Shown here one piece after another: positions 1 through 10,000 of a stretch of 64,000 bases of DNA; the stretch's first letter is position 1; each line of letters starts with the position of its first letter. Both the position numbers and the translations under genes were made by a program. Under the pieces are notes generated by a model, which was not told the origin of the DNA, searched no databases, and saw only the letters and a list, made by a program, of their open reading frames with translations. This stretch comes from Pirellulaceae bacterium (lineage in GTDB: Bacteria > Planctomycetota > Planctomycetia > Pirellulales > Pirellulaceae). The DNA is taken from contig JADYZV010000142.1 in NCBI GenBank assembly GCA_020852965.1, positions 1 through 64,000 of the forward strand. Reading direction: 5' to 3'.

Positions 1-221
<221 letters not shown>

Positions 222-234
222 GAGGACAGATCGC

Positions 235-1530
235 GTGGTCTCTCAAATGGAAAATCCACCCTCGCGGAATCGCGATACAAGCGGTAAAATGCCGTGGTTT
301 TCACGCCCGCTCCTACGATTGTGCCCTACCAAAGACCCGCCGATGCCACTGAGTAATTGGATTAGTGGACGAGTTTTCAAGTTCGTCCATGGAAATAACC
401 TCGTCTACAACACCTGCTGGGAAGACCCTCGCTTAGATCGTCAAGCGCTCGAATTGACCAGCAGTGATCGGGTGCTGGTCATCACTTCGGCGGGTTGCAA
501 TGCGCTCGATTACGCGCTAACCGGCCCGGCCCACGTGTACGCAGTCGACATGAACCCTCGGCAGAATGCGTTATTGGAATTGAAGATGACCGGCATTCGG
601 AATCTTCAATACGATGACTTTTTTGAACTCTTTGGTCACGGCTATCACCCCCGTGCGGCCGCCATTTACCAGTCGGCACTGCGCAGCGCCCTGAGCCCCT
701 GGGCGCAGAACTACTGGGATCGCTTTATCAAGTTTTTTGACAAACCCAAACGCTCGTTCTACTATCGCGGCACCTCGGGGACTTTCGCTCGCGGCATTCG
801 TTATTACATCGATCGCATGGCCAAGTTGCGTCCCGAAGTGAACGACTTGCTCGCTTGCCAGACGGTCGACGAGCAGCAAGCCATCTATGGGAAGATACGC
901 GAGCGATTTTGGAGCAAGTCGATGCGGTTCGCGCTGAATCGCGATTCGACCCTGTCGATGCTGGGCGTCCCCAAGGCGCAGCGATTGCAAATTGACAAGC
1001 AATACCCGGGCGGCATTCTGAGCTTTATTCAAGACTCGATGGACGCTGTGTTCGGAAGATTGCCGATTCACGAAAACTACTTTTGGCGAGTCTACATCAC
1101 CGGTAGCTATACGCCCGCGTGCTGCCCCGAGTACTTGAAGGAAGACAATTTTCAGCAGCTCAAGTCGACCGGCGTCTCCAACGTGTCGGTCCACACCGAT
1201 AGCGTGCAAGGTTTCCTGGAAAAGGGGGACGAGCCGATTTCGCGCTTCGTATTGCTCGACCACATGGACTGGTTGTCCGAGCATCTATTCCCGCTGTTGG
1301 AGCTAGAGTGGCAAGCCATCCTCGATCGCGCTGCCCCCAACACTCGCATCCTGTGGCGCAGTGGTGGATTGCGGACCGACTTCATCGACCGCGTGCAGGT
1401 CGCTCGTGATGGCAAGCCGGTTAGGCTCCCCGAATTGTTGAGTTACCGTACCGAGCAATCGGCTGCGTTGCACGAGCTCGATCGCGTTCACACTTACGGC
1501 AGTTTTTACATCGCTGATTTGGCTAGCTGA
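235..1530 (+). CDS. btaA: BtaA-like S-adenosylmethionine:diacylglycerol 3-amino-3-carboxypropyl transferase (DUF3419)
   Basis: Predicted to transfer the 3-amino-3-carboxypropyl group of SAM to diacylglycerol, the first step to the betaine lipid DGTS. The 431-residue length fits the family. The N-terminal core has the typical VYNTCWEDPRLDRQAL stretch (about residues 61-76), then a SAM-binding region with ITSAGCNALDYAL and YAVDMNPRQNALLELK. The C-terminal part has the conserved FVLLDHMDWL (about residue 338) and ILWRSGG. The GTG start at 235 follows AGAGGACAG; ATG 247 or later ATGs are possible, because the first 35 residues are not conserved-looking. The next gene starts six bases after the stop, and the two form a natural operon. 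Confidence 0.88.
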   Translation: MVSQMENPPSRNRDTSGKMPWFSRPLLRLCPTKDPPMPLSNWISGRVFKFVHGNNLVYNTCWEDPRLDRQALELTSSDRVLVITSAGCNALDYALTGPAHVYAVDMNPRQNALLELKMTGIRNLQYDDFFELFGHGYHPRAAAIYQSALRSALSPWAQNYWDRFIKFFDKPKRSFYYRGTSGTFARGIRYYIDRMAKLRPEVNDLLACQTVDEQQAIYGKIRERFWSKSMRFALNRDSTLSMLGVPKAQRLQIDKQYPGGILSFIQDSMDAVFGRLPIHENYFWRVYITGSYTPACCPEYLKEDNFQQLKSTGVSNVSVHTDSVQGFLEKGDEPISRFVLLDHMDWLSEHLFPLLELEWQAILDRAAPNTRILWRSGGLRTDFIDRVQVARDGKPVRLPELLSYRTEQSAALHELDRVHTYGSFYIADLAS

Positions 1531-1536
1531 TAGAAC

Positions 1537-2271
1537 ATGGCATTTTTCCAAGACCTCAAGATCCTGTACCACTTGGCACTGCGCCCGGTGCGCGGCAAAG
1601 ACCATGCGGCCAGAATGGAGAATTTCTACTCGGGGCAAGCTGGCGGCTACGATGACTTCCGCAAGCGGTTGTTGCACGGTCGCGAGCAACTCTTCCAACA
1701 AATCGAACTTCCCGTCGGCGGCACTTGGGTCGATCTGGGAGGTGGCACGGGCGCCAACATGGAGTTCATCGCAGAAAAAGTTCCCAAGTTGGGACAAGCC
1801 TACGTAGTCGATTTGGCTTCCTCGCTATTAAAAGTCGCCGAGGATCGCTTTCAAAAACATGGCTGGTCTCACGTCCAAGCTGTCACGGCCGACGCCACGC
1901 AGTGGCAGCCACCGACGGGACAAGCCGACGTGGTGACGTTTTCCTACTCGTTGACGATGATCCCCGATTGGTTTGCCGCCATCGAAAACGCGCTGCGTAT
2001 GCTCAAGCCCGGTGGTGTGATTGGCGTCGTCGATTTCTATGTCGCACGAAAGCATGCCGCCGAAGGAATGAAGCGCCACGGTTGGTTCACACGCAGCTTT
2101 TGGCCCGTGTGGTTTGCCAACGATAACGTATTTCCTTCGAGCGAACATTTGCCATTTCTCCAGAACCACTTCGAAACGCTTTGGTGCCAGGAATCGCGCT
2201 CGAAAGTCCCTTACATTCCGTTGATTCGCACGCCGTTCTATCAGTTTATCGGTCGCAAACCGATAGGTTAG
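1537..2271 (+). CDS. btaB: BtaB-like SAM-dependent N-methyltransferase
   Basis: Predicted to methylate diacylglycerylhomoserine three times to give DGTS, using the product of BtaA. The 244-residue protein has a class I methyltransferase fold: motif [17 protein letters not shown] (about residues 63-78), an acidic post-I strand ([11 protein letters not shown]), [14 protein letters not shown] and [14 protein letters not shown] (about residues 150-170). Tight coupling to btaA supports the assignment over a generic methyltransferase. In some bacteria the two activities occur on separate adjacent genes, as here. The last codons run into three TTAGGG units, so the extreme C-terminus is shaped by a repeat. 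Confidence 0.85.
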   Translation: MAFFQDLKILYHLALRPVRGKDHAARMENFYSGQAGGYDDFRKRLLHGREQLFQQIELPVGGTWVDLGGGTGANMEFIAEKVPKLGQAYVVDLASSLLKVAEDRFQKHGWSHVQAVTADATQWQPPTGQADVVTFSYSLTMIPDWFAAIENALRMLKPGGVIGVVDFYVARKHAAEGMKRHGWFTRSFWPVWFANDNVFPSSEHLPFLQNHFETLWCQESRSKVPYIPLIRTPFYQFIGRKPIG

Positions 2272-2285
2272 GGTTAGGGTTAGGG
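2268..2285 (+). repeat. Three TTAGGG units at the btaB stop
   Basis: Three consecutive TTAGGG hexamers; the TAG at 2269-2271 in the first unit is the btaB stop codon. The last unit merges into the GGGTAAAGGGG end of the next repeat. It matches the vertebrate telomere unit but is far too short to mean anything of that kind. Confidence 0.9.
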
Positions 2286-2366
2286 TAAAGGGGTCAGGAG
2301 TCAATTGCCGCTAGCGGCCCTACCGGTGCTTTGCATCATTCACCCCTGCCCCCTTTACCCCAATTC
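2283..2366. repeat. Family E repeat, copy 1
   Basis: An 84-base segment that begins GGGTAAAGGGGTCAGGAGTC and ends CCCCCTTTACCCCAATTC, so its ends form an imperfect inverted repeat. A second segment with the same type of ends lies at 58259-58392. It looks like a REP-type non-autonomous element; no transposase gene is in the window. Confidence 0.6.
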
Positions 2367-2386
2367 TTGCTGGTGGTCGTTGACGT

Positions 2387-2428
2387 TTTGGCATACATTG
2401 TAAGGACGATTTGGCATACATTGTAAGG
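2387..2428 (+). repeat. 19-base direct repeat upstream of the CehA-like gene
   Basis: The 19 bases starting TTTGGCATACATTG occur at 2387-2405 and identically at 2410-2428, a 23-base period (about two helical turns). The second copy ends 28 bases before the next start codon. Such phasing fits a paired operator site, but a local duplication would look the same. Confidence 0.6.
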
Positions 2429-2456
2429 GAGTATACCAAAACTGGAGGAACCAATC

Positions 2457-4940
2457 ATGCTCGCCGCCTCGCTGCCTCGACTATCGTTGGGCATGCTCCT
2501 GTTTGTCGTATGCAATGGCTGGCATCCATTGGCAGCGCAGGACGTACCGACGGAAGATGTCGCCCTGCAACCGCTCATGTCCAACGTTCAGCGTGTACTC
2601 CAAACGCTCGATGCACTTGGCCATCCACTGGAGCAAGCGACCGAGCAAGCCATCGCCGTCGCAACCAAGTCGCGAGATGCGGCTGAGTTGCAACAGGCAG
2701 TTGACCGAGCGGTGCTGGCGGTGGTGACCCTCAGTCCCGAGCAACGCGTGAGTGTCGCACGAGGCCCAGCAGCGGCCGAACTGCAGCAGGCGGGGTTCGT
2801 ACCGATGTTGCTGAAAATCATCAACCACAGTACATCCACTCCCCGTCTACGCATCAGCAGCCCACAAGCGGGTCCGGTTTACGCCGGTGTCGCTGTCTTC
2901 ACCATGCAGCGACAGCAACAAACGCAGTTGTCCGAGAATCAAAACTCCGCGCACTCACTCGATCGATTCTTGGCAGTGGAAATCTACGATTCTTCGCCGA
3001 TGACGGATAAACTCTCAGGCTTGGAAGTCGAATATGCAATCGTGCTGCTGGCATCGAGCCAAGCCGGAAAGCGCGAAGCCGTATTGCACTTTGATGTTGG
3101 TGAAGGGACGGCTGACCTTGAGCATCGCAATGAGCTGCCGGTGCTGTTTCATATTCACCCTGCACTACCGCTGACTTTGAGGATTACCGATGCCAACGGC
3201 ACTCCCAGTATGGCACGTCTTGAATTCCGCGACGAGCATGCAAGAGTCTACCCCTTACAAGCCAAACGCGAGGCTCCCGACTTCTTCTTCCAGCCTCAAG
3301 TCTATCGTGGTGATGGCGAGGTAGTACTTCTCCCTCCAGGCAGATTTTCGGTGCAATCAAGTCGTGGTCCTGAGTACCGCCTGCAAAATGCCACGGTGAC
3401 CGTCAGCCAGGAACAGAGCAACGAACTCACCCTTCAACTCGACCGTTGGTTTGATGCCGCCGAGTACGGCTTCTACAGCGGCGATCATCACATTCACGCT
3501 GCGGGCTGCGCGCACTACACACATCCCACGGAGGGTGTTTCTCCATCGGACATGTTCCGTCAAGTGCAAGGTGAGGGGCTCAATGTTGGCTGCGTGTTGA
3601 CGTGGGGGCCCTGCTTCGAACACCAGCGAAAGTTCTTTGATTCCGAAGCGAACTTTTTTGGGACCGAGAATACTTTGCTAAAGTACGATTTGGAAATCAG
3701 TGGCTTTGGTTCTGCAGCGCTGGGGCATGTGTGCTTGCTGAATCTTCGCGACCAGTCGTACCCTGGCAGCGAGAGTACCGCGACCAAAGGCTGGCCGACT
3801 TGGACCACACCCGTGATGCGTTGGGCTAAAGAGCAAGGAGGATATGCGGGCTACGCGCATTCGGCCAGCGGCTTGGCCATCGATCCGCAAGCGGCTAGCA
3901 AGCGCTTGATCGACCGCTACGATGCAGATCGCGACGGTGTACTGCACGTGACGGAAGTGGCCGGCGCACTGTTGCCCGCTGACGCTTCGGCCATCGATCG
4001 GGACGGCGATCAACGACTGTCACTCGAAGAATTGGCCGAGGCACACGCGCAGGCTGCCGAACAACTTCCCAATTTGGCGATCCCCGAGATGAATGGGGTG
4101 GGAGCCATGGAGATTTGTGTCAGCAGCGTAGCGGGTGTATGCGACTTTATCAGTGCCATGGACACTCGGCGCATCCAAGAGTGGAATACTTGGTATCACT
4201 TACTCAACTGCGGTTTCCCATTGAAGGTCTCCGGAGAAACGGATTTCCCCTGCATGAGTAGTCGCCGAGTGGGTCAAGGGCGAGTCTATGTGCATTTGGG
4301 CACTGGCGCGAAACTTGATTTTGGCCATTGGTGCCGCGGGCTTGCGGAAGGCAAATCGTACGTCTCCGACGGATATGCGCATTTGCCCTCGATGAGCGTC
4401 GATGGCGTCGCACCGGGCTATGGAGACGTTGAGCTCGTGCGCGCGGCAACGGTCACCGTTCGCGCCACCGTCGCCTTTGCGCCGCAGACTCCGGCCGGCG
4501 TAGCTTACAACACGCTTCCAAGCGACGGAGGCAGAGCCGTCACAGGTGACACCGTCATCCTGCATCGCGAACGCAGCGACGAGTGGATTGCCGGTGGTGA
4601 ACGCGAAGTCGAGATCGTGGTCAACGGCATTGCCGTCGCCAAGCAAGTCGTTCCTGCCGATGGCCAGCTTCATACGCTTGAGTTCCAAATTCCCATTGAA
4701 CGCAGCAGTTGGCTAGCCGTACGCCATTTCCCTCAGCTTCACTCAAATCCTGTCAATGTCATCGTTGGCGGTCAACCGATTCGCGCCTCACGCGACAGTG
4801 CTCGATGGTGTATCGAGATGACGGAACTGCTGTGGAAGAATCGTGAGAAAAATATTGCGGAAGCTGAACGACCTGAGGCGGAACAAGCTTTCCAACGAAC
4901 CTTCAGCTACTTTCGAGGCATCGCAGACGAAGCAGACTGA
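2457..4940 (+). CDS. Secreted CehA/McbA-like metallohydrolase (PHP-type) with EF-hand-like insert
   Basis: An 827-residue exported protein. Residues 1-27 are a signal peptide ending ...HPLAAQD. The middle holds the signature of the CehA/McbA metallohydrolases: YGFYSGDHHIHA near residue 338, with a further His cluster (CAHYTHPTEG) and a cysteine-containing LTWGPCFEHQ. Around residues 488-530 are two Asp-rich loops (DADRDGVLHVTE and DRDGDQRLSLEE) of EF-hand/dockerin type, placed inside the hydrolase region. Family members cleave esters or carbamates, but the substrate here is unknown. The ATG at 2457 has GGAGG 7-8 bases upstream. The gene stands alone between repeats. Confidence 0.8.
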   Translation: MLAASLPRLSLGMLLFVVCNGWHPLAAQDVPTEDVALQPLMSNVQRVLQTLDALGHPLEQATEQAIAVATKSRDAAELQQAVDRAVLAVVTLSPEQRVSVARGPAAAELQQAGFVPMLLKIINHSTSTPRLRISSPQAGPVYAGVAVFTMQRQQQTQLSENQNSAHSLDRFLAVEIYDSSPMTDKLSGLEVEYAIVLLASSQAGKREAVLHFDVGEGTADLEHRNELPVLFHIHPALPLTLRITDANGTPSMARLEFRDEHARVYPLQAKREAPDFFFQPQVYRGDGEVVLLPPGRFSVQSSRGPEYRLQNATVTVSQEQSNELTLQLDRWFDAAEYGFYSGDHHIHAAGCAHYTHPTEGVSPSDMFRQVQGEGLNVGCVLTWGPCFEHQRKFFDSEANFFGTENTLLKYDLEISGFGSAALGHVCLLNLRDQSYPGSESTATKGWPTWTTPVMRWAKEQGGYAGYAHSASGLAIDPQAASKRLIDRYDADRDGVLHVTEVAGALLPADASAIDRDGDQRLSLEELAEAHAQAAEQLPNLAIPEMNGVGAMEICVSSVAGVCDFISAMDTRRIQEWNTWYHLLNCGFPLKVSGETDFPCMSSRRVGQGRVYVHLGTGAKLDFGHWCRGLAEGKSYVSDGYAHLPSMSVDGVAPGYGDVELVRAATVTVRATVAFAPQTPAGVAYNTLPSDGGRAVTGDTVILHRERSDEWIAGGEREVEIVVNGIAVAKQVVPADGQLHTLEFQIPIERSSWLAVRHFPQLHSNPVNVIVGGQPIRASRDSARWCIEMTELLWKNREKNIAEAERPEAEQAFQRTFSYFRGIADEAD

Positions 4941-5035
4941 TACTGCGTTACGCAAAGTATTAGGGTTGAATGTAGTGGACGATGATAGCGACTAGGTTTT
5001 CGCCATAGAAGCAAATAACAGTCTGCTATGCAATC

Positions 5036-5174
5036 GTAACCCGCAGCGTCAGCAAGGACGTTGACTCGGCTGCATATGGGTTGCGTAAAACCAAGGTAAT
5101 TCATGCTTTAGAAATTCCATTTGGATTCGAACGTCCTTGCTGACGCTGCGGGTTACGAATAATTTGGGTTAAAC
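5036..5174. repeat. Family A element, copy 1 (139 bp, long inverted arms)
   Basis: A perfect 27-base inverted repeat, 5036-5062 and 5130-5156, encloses a 67-base loop, and the unit continues to GGGTTAAAC at 5174. A second copy of exactly the same length is at 46869-47007. The loop stretch ACCAAGGTAATTCATGC is identical in both. The unit lies between the CehA-like gene and the PQQ-like gene. Confidence 0.88.
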
Positions 5175-5197
5175 TTCGCTCGATTTGAAAAGACAAG

Positions 5198-6643
5198 ATG
5201 ATCGCACCATTTCTTCACTACCCTCGCCTCTTGCCGTTTCACATACTGCTAGGCACCGTTCTCTTGCAATGCACGGCCTGCGGGCAGGATCCACGCGCAG
5301 ACCAACCGACGAAAGTTGCTGAAGCGCCACGTGCGCTGCCGACACCCGTCCGCACCGCTGGGGAGGACTGGCCTGTTTTCTTGGGACCGCGCGGTGATGG
5401 GTCGTCGAGTGAAACGGGCGTCGATCCGAAACGCTGGCAGCCGATTCCACCCGTAGTATGGTCCATTCCACTGGGAGTTAGCTACGGTGCGCCAACCATC
5501 GCCGCAGGTAAGCTATTTCAGTTTGATCGCTATGGCGACTTCGAACGCCTGACGTGCTATGCAGCCGAAACCGGACAAGAATTGTGGCAATCGCAGTCCG
5601 AAGTACGATACGATGATCGCTATGGATATAACAATGGACCTCGCTGTTCACCGATTGTCGATGGAAAGCTCGTTTACTTGTACGGTGTGACCGGCAATTT
5701 ATCTTGCGTCGACTCGGACAATGGACAAGTGGTGTGGAGTAACGATCTGAACAGCGACTATGGTGTGGTGCCGAATTTTTTCGGCGTAGCCAGCAATCCG
5801 TGCATCTTCGAAAACCTTCTACTGGTCATGGTCGGTGGTAGCACACCGCAGACTCGTGGGCTGCCAACGGAGCGGCTGGCCCAAGTGAAACCCGACGGGA
5901 CGGCTGTGGTCGCCTTCGACAAACTCACCGGGAACGAAGTCTATCGCGTGGGGGCAGGCCTGGCCAGCTACGCCTCACTTACGGTCAAGCAGATTGACGG
6001 ACAATCGACCGGCTTGGCCTTTCTTCGCGACGGCCTGATGGGATGGGAGCCGAGCAGTGGCCAATTGCTGTTCGAGTTTCCTTGGCGAGCTCCGATGCTA
6101 GAGAGTGTCAATGCTGCGTTGCCGGTCGTCTCAGGTGAACACGTTCTCATTAGCGAAGCCTACGAAGTCGGCAGCGCGCTGTTGCGTTTGAAACACGGGC
6201 ATCCGCCGAGTGTGGTATGGAAAGATGGTGGTCCGCGTAGCCGTTGCCGCTTTCGTGCCCACTGGTCCACCCCAGTCGTTGTCGACGGGTTCCTCTATGG
6301 TTGCAGTGGCCGCAATGGCCCCGACACCGACTTTCGCTGCGTGCGCCTAGCCGATGGCGAAGTGATGTGGACCGATCGTGACCGAGATCGTCAGCGGAGT
6401 AGCCTACTACTGGTCGACGGCTATCTCATAGTGTTTGGCGAGACAGGTACGCTCGAACTAATTCGTCCTTCGCCGGAGAAACTCGAAGTGCTCGCACGGG
6501 CCGACTTGAGCCAAATTGCCGACCCGCAGTCCGGCGAGCCATTGGTTGATTATCCCTGTTGGGCCGCACCTGTGCTCTCGCATGGACTGCTCTATTTACG
6601 CGGCAATCGTTCGCTGGTTTGCCTCGATTTAATTCCTCAGTAA
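5198..6643 (+). CDS. Secreted PQQ-like beta-propeller repeat protein
   Basis: A 481-residue exported protein. A hydrophobic segment (residues 9-27, ending LLQCTACGQ) is a signal peptide, possibly of a lipoprotein with a weak lipobox. The sequence after residue 55 is made of beta-propeller blades of the PQQ-like type: WPVFLGPRGDG opens the fold, followed by repeated G-x-L-x-x-x-D/A-G-x-x-x-W units such as CYAAETGQELWQSQ, CVDSDNGQVVWSND and VRLADGEVMWTDRD. This family, with the WPxFxGPxGxG opening, is expanded in planctomycetes, where members are usually of unknown role; PQQ binding is not implied. The ATG at 5198 lies 24 bases after the family A element. Confidence 0.82.
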   Translation: MIAPFLHYPRLLPFHILLGTVLLQCTACGQDPRADQPTKVAEAPRALPTPVRTAGEDWPVFLGPRGDGSSSETGVDPKRWQPIPPVVWSIPLGVSYGAPTIAAGKLFQFDRYGDFERLTCYAAETGQELWQSQSEVRYDDRYGYNNGPRCSPIVDGKLVYLYGVTGNLSCVDSDNGQVVWSNDLNSDYGVVPNFFGVASNPCIFENLLLVMVGGSTPQTRGLPTERLAQVKPDGTAVVAFDKLTGNEVYRVGAGLASYASLTVKQIDGQSTGLAFLRDGLMGWEPSSGQLLFEFPWRAPMLESVNAALPVVSGEHVLISEAYEVGSALLRLKHGHPPSVVWKDGGPRSRCRFRAHWSTPVVVDGFLYGCSGRNGPDTDFRCVRLADGEVMWTDRDRDRQRSSLLLVDGYLIVFGETGTLELIRPSPEKLEVLARADLSQIADPQSGEPLVDYPCWAAPVLSHGLLYLRGNRSLVCLDLIPQ

Positions 6644-6782
6644 CGGATCGAAATACAGAGGCACAGAGAACACAGAGTTAGGAGTCCCATTTTATCCGTG
6701 CTCCGGCCTTGCCATCCGTGCTAGCGAATGACACGAGCGATTGCAAAACATGTGAACGACTTCGAGAATTTGGCATACGTCA

Positions 6783-6806
6783 GGGACTCGTAACCTCGTC
6801 CACTAC
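6783..6806. repeat. Family D repeat, single arm
   Basis: Reads GGGACTCGTAACC followed by TCGTCCACTAC, the right-hand arm of the family D hairpin found in full elsewhere (for example 54930-54984). No left arm is present, so this is a solo or decayed copy. It lies in the 380-base gap before the DUF1549 gene. Confidence 0.85.
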
Positions 6807-6844
6807 AGTTTTGACAAGCGGCAATTGGATTTCGGGGAAAACTC

Positions 6845-6870
6845 TTGAATGGGGGCGTGTATGTTATAAT
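6845..6870 (+). promoter_or_regulatory. Possible promoter upstream of the DUF1549/DUF1553 gene
   Basis: A perfect TATAAT at 6865-6870 is preceded by TTGAAT at 6845-6850, but the 14-base spacing is short for a sigma70 promoter. It is the best candidate in the 6644-7023 gap, about 150 bases before the chosen start. The rest of the gap holds a family D arm (6783-6806) and nothing else I can recognise. Confidence 0.3.
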
Positions 6871-7023
6871 AGTGGTTGGGCCGAAGGTCTTATCCCACCT
6901 CCTAACGATATCCTGCCGATGACACTTTCCATTCATTCATCACGATCCAATCGTCAAATCTCTGGGTTACAACGCTTTATCCACTCGCAATGGTTATCGG
7001 CACGGCTAGCTAGGAGGCTGACG

Positions 7024-10000
7024 ATGGTGCCTGCCGCCTGTTGCCTGCTGTTATGGTGCTGTACCGCTTGGGCGGATGAGGAAGCAGTAGCTAGAAACAC
7101 TCCGACGGAGATTGATTTTGCGCGTGACATTCGGCCGCTGCTATCCGACCGCTGCTTTCTATGCCATGGTCCCGATGCGGAACAGCGGGCGAGCGACTTG
7201 CGGCTTGACGTGCAGAGCTCCGCTCATCAATTAGCCATCAAACCTAGCGATGCGGCCAATAGTGAGCTAGTGCGGCGCATTACCAGCGACGATGCCGACG
7301 AGCTCATGCCGCCTCCCGATTCGAATTTAAAGTTAAACGCAGCCGAACAAGAGCTACTGCGCCACTGGATAGATCAAGGGGGCGAGTACGAGCAGCATTG
7401 GGCATTTGTCGCGCCCGAGCGTCCCGCAGTCCCTGAAATAAAACAAACCGCTTGGCCTCGCAGCGATTTGGACTGTTTCGTACTTAATCGACTCGAACAA
7501 GAGCAACTCTCCCCCAGCCCGCCAGCGGATGCGGTGACATTGATTCGCAGACTGACGCTCGATTTGACCGGTTTGCCACCCACGCTTGAGGAACTCGATT
7601 CGTTCTTGGTCGACTACGAGGAGCAGCCAGATGTGGCCTACGAACGGCTGGTCGATCGCCTGCTGTCGAGCGAGCGCTATGGAGAACGCATGGCCGTCGA
7701 TTGGCTCGACGTTGCACGCTACGCCGACACCTATGGCTATCAGGCGGATCGATACCGCGCGATGTGGCCCTGGCGCGATTGGGTAGTGCAAGCCTTCAAT
7801 CAGAACCTGGGCTACGACGACTTCATCACCTGGCAGCTCGCCGGTGATCTGCTGCCCGATGCCACGCATGAACAGATTTTGGCGACCGCTTTCAATCGCA
7901 ATCATCGGCAGACGAATGAAGGAGGGAGTGTCGAAGAGGAGTTCCGTAGCGAGTACGTGGCCGATCGTGTCAACACGTTTGGGGCCGCCTTCTTGGGACT
8001 AACGCTCGAATGCTGTCGCTGCCACGATCACAAATACGATCCTATCACGCAACGCGAATACTATCAGTTCTCGTCGTTCTTCAATAGTATCGACGAGTCG
8101 GGTTTGTATTCGCATTTTACCGACGCTACGCCAACACCAACGTTGTTACTCCCCGACGATAGTCAAGCGACCGAGCTAGCCAGTGTTCAGGCCGAGATTG
8201 ATTGCGCTCAAGCGAATTTGGCGGAATGGCAGCCTTCCTCTGGCGAGTTCGCCGCCAAGTTTGCTGGCGAGTTTGAGGAATGGCGCAACCGACTACCAGA
8301 TGTTCGGCTTGCAGAGACTGCTGATCCAACGGAAGGGAACCGACGGCCGAGCGTCGAGCCACATTCATCAGACTCACATGGAAACCGACGGCGGAGCGTC
8401 GAGCCACATTTATCGGACTCACATGGAAACCGACGGCGGAGCGTCGAGCCACATTTATCGGACTCACTGCGAATGCAGCTCGAACGCTCGTTGTCTGAAT
8501 CGCTGGTGGGAGATTTTTCACTCGACAAAGTCGAAGATGGTAAATTGCTCAATCGAGTCGATCAAACATGGTCAGGAACAACTGCGGATGGTCCCGAGCC
8601 GGTGTCGGGCCGTGTCGGCCAAGGCCTGCGACTCAGCGGCGACAACACCGTTTCAATCAAAACCGGTAGTGACTTCACACGCGATCAACCCTTTACGATT
8701 TCGCTGTGGCTCAAAGCTACGGAACGCTTCGATCGAGCGGTCATTTTTCACCGATCGCAGGCATGGACCGACTCCGGCAGCCGTGGTTATGAGCTGCTGA
8801 TTGAGAACGGCAAGTTGAGCGCTGGGATAATCCACTTCTGGCCAGGCAATGCGCTGCGAGTAGTCAGTAGCGAAGAGTTGCCGCTCGACCGTTGGGTCCA
8901 AGTCGCGGTGCGCTACGATGGTTCTAGCCAAGCGGCTGGGCTAAGTCTATTCGTCGACGGGCAGCCTGTGGCGACCGAAGTGGTCCGCGATTGTTTGACC
9001 AAGCACATCATCGGTCACGATGCTGCGGCCGCTCTCGACCTGAGCTTCGGGCAGCGCTTTCGCGACCGAGGACTCAAGAATGGTGAGATCGACGAGCTCA
9101 AAGTCTTCACACGAGACTTGAGTGACTTGGAGTTGAAAGTGCTGTACTTGCGCGACGCCGCGCCGGAAAATTTAGCCGAGGTGTTGCACAACGTCGACCA
9201 AGCTGCCTTGCAGGACTATTTCTCACGCAGGCATTCACAACGCGTCGAGCAGGAAGCCGCCTTGCGACAACTTCGCGAACGTCGCAATAAGTTGTCGAGT
9301 GCGATAGCTGAGATCATGATCATGCGCGAACAGCCCACGTTGCGGCCGACCCATATTTTGTTGCGTGGTGCCTACGATGCGCCGGGTGAGCTGGTCGAAC
9401 GCGCTCTGCCTGCCAGTATATTGCCGACGAAAATCGGCCCCGACGCTTCGCGACTTGATCTAGCGCGATGGCTGGTCGATCCGCAGCATCCTCTGACGGC
9501 GCGGGTAGCGGTCAATCGCTTTTGGCAGTCGCTGTTTGGTCAAGGGTTGGTCAGTACGGCTGAAGACTTTGGCCTGCAGGGAGCTTCCCCCTCACACCCC
9601 GAACTGCTCGATTGGCTATCGGTCGAGTTTGTGGAATCGGGGTGGGATGTCAAACGGCTATTGAAAGCCATTGTCATGTCCGCCACTTATCGGCAATCGT
9701 CCAATCCGACACCGGCACTGTTGGAACGCGACCCTGAGAATCGACACCTCGCGCGCGGGCCTGCCGGAAGACTACCGGCGGAGATGATTCGCGATACGGC
9801 GCTGGCCGCCAGTGGCTTGTTGGTCGAGACTGCGGGTGGTGCTCCCGTGAAGCCATATCAGCCGGAGGGTTTGTGGGAGGAAAAGGCTGGGCTAACCTAC
9901 GAACGCGACACCCAAGCGGGCAGCCATCGTCGCAGCTTGTATACCTATTGGAAACGCACATCGCCGCCACCATCCATGATGACCTTGGATGCCAGCAATC

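Noticed and set aside
2268-2285. Telomere-like (TTAGGG)3
   Set aside because: Only three units, internal to the sequence and overlapping the btaB stop; chance or part of a repeat border.
6709-7023. Longer N-terminus of the large DUF1549/DUF1553 protein
   Set aside because: It would bury the signal peptide 105 residues inside and read through a family D arm and a TATAAT box; AGGAGG stands before ATG 7024.
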